DNA from: Bacillota bacterium
GTDB lineage: Bacteria; Bacillota; Clostridia; Peptostreptococcales; Anaerovoracaceae
Assembly (NCBI GenBank): GCA_023415235.1
Contig: JAEZLP010000016.1
Location: 1-5,452, forward strand
DNA length: 5,452 nucleotides
Reading direction: 5' to 3'
Shown here piece after piece: positions 5,326-5,452 of the stretch. The stretch's first letter is position 1. Every line of letters begins with the position of its first letter. A model generated the notes under the pieces. That model was not told where the DNA came from. It made no database searches and was given only the letters and a program-made list of their open reading frames with translations. The translations under genes were made by a program, and so were the position numbers.

Positions 5326-5452
5326 ATGGACAAATTACTGGAAACAACTCAAAAATTTCCGATGACGAAGTATTGGAACGATTCCTGTTCCATCAAGGAG
5401 CTGACCTACGCCATCGAAAGAGGTGCTGTGGGAGCAACCACAAACCCCGTTA
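5326..5452 (+). CDS. Transaldolase-family protein, N-terminal fragment (runs off the window)
   Basis: Only the first 42 codons are present. An AGAGGAGG ribosome binding site at 5311-5318, seven bases before the ATG, makes this a confident start. The segment carries two N-terminal landmarks of the transaldolase/fructose-6-phosphate aldolase barrel: the first strand YWNDS at 16-20 with the conserved aspartate D19, and GATTNP at 36-41, the family's Thr-Asn-Pro motif. The Schiff-base lysine and the rest of the active site lie outside, so catalytic competence and substrate cannot be judged. Related enzymes move or release a dihydroxyacetone unit from phosphorylated ketoses; some act on special sugars such as sulfofructose phosphate. 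Its position at the end of an importer operon suggests a catabolic step for the imported compound, but it is separated from the permease gene by a 211-base structured spacer and may be expressed at a different level. Confidence 0.8.
   Translation, partial: MDKLLETTQKFPMTKYWNDSCSIKELTYAIERGAVGATTNPV

Overview
The window looks like a carbohydrate-uptake and catabolism locus from a low-to-mid GC Gram-positive anaerobe, most likely a Clostridia-type Firmicute. The reasons are strong AGGAGG-type ribosome binding sites before every gene, textbook TTGACA/TATAAT-like promoters, a lipoprotein-type solute receptor, frequent AGA arginine codons and AT-rich intergenic DNA. This placement is inference; no marker gene is present.

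Layout. Positions 1-1102 (minus strand) hold a creatininase-superfamily hydrolase whose 3' end lies off the left edge. Recalled family resemblance points to an IolN-like ring-opening hydrolase (3-dehydro-scyllo-inosose hydrolase). Positions 1103-1520 are a 418-base divergent control region. It contains two outward-facing promoters, each with a LacI-type palindrome (central CG) just after the predicted start of transcription, a third weaker palindrome and an AT-rich hairpin. Positions 1521-5114 (plus strand) encode a complete ribose/galactose/inositol-type (CUT2) ABC importer: lipoprotein receptor, fused double ATPase and a single permease. A hairpin sits in the receptor-ATPase gap. Positions 5115-5325 are a non-coding, hairpin-rich spacer. 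Positions 5326-5452 hold the first 42 codons of a transaldolase-family protein that runs off the right edge.

How it fits together. The importer would take up a sugar or cyclitol (inositol-like, if the IolN assignment is right). The divergent hydrolase would open an oxidised ring, and the transaldolase-family enzyme might act on a phosphorylated sugar downstream. The mirrored operators suggest that a single LacI-family regulator, not encoded here, controls both directions. Centres of the two promoter-proximal operators are 211 bp apart, close to 20 helical turns, which would suit DNA looping.

The most interesting items are the mirrored double-operator promoter region, the unusual gene pairing (creatininase-type hydrolase, CUT2 transporter, transaldolase family) and the structured spacer before the transaldolase gene. 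No mobile element, CRISPR array, tRNA or rRNA was seen.
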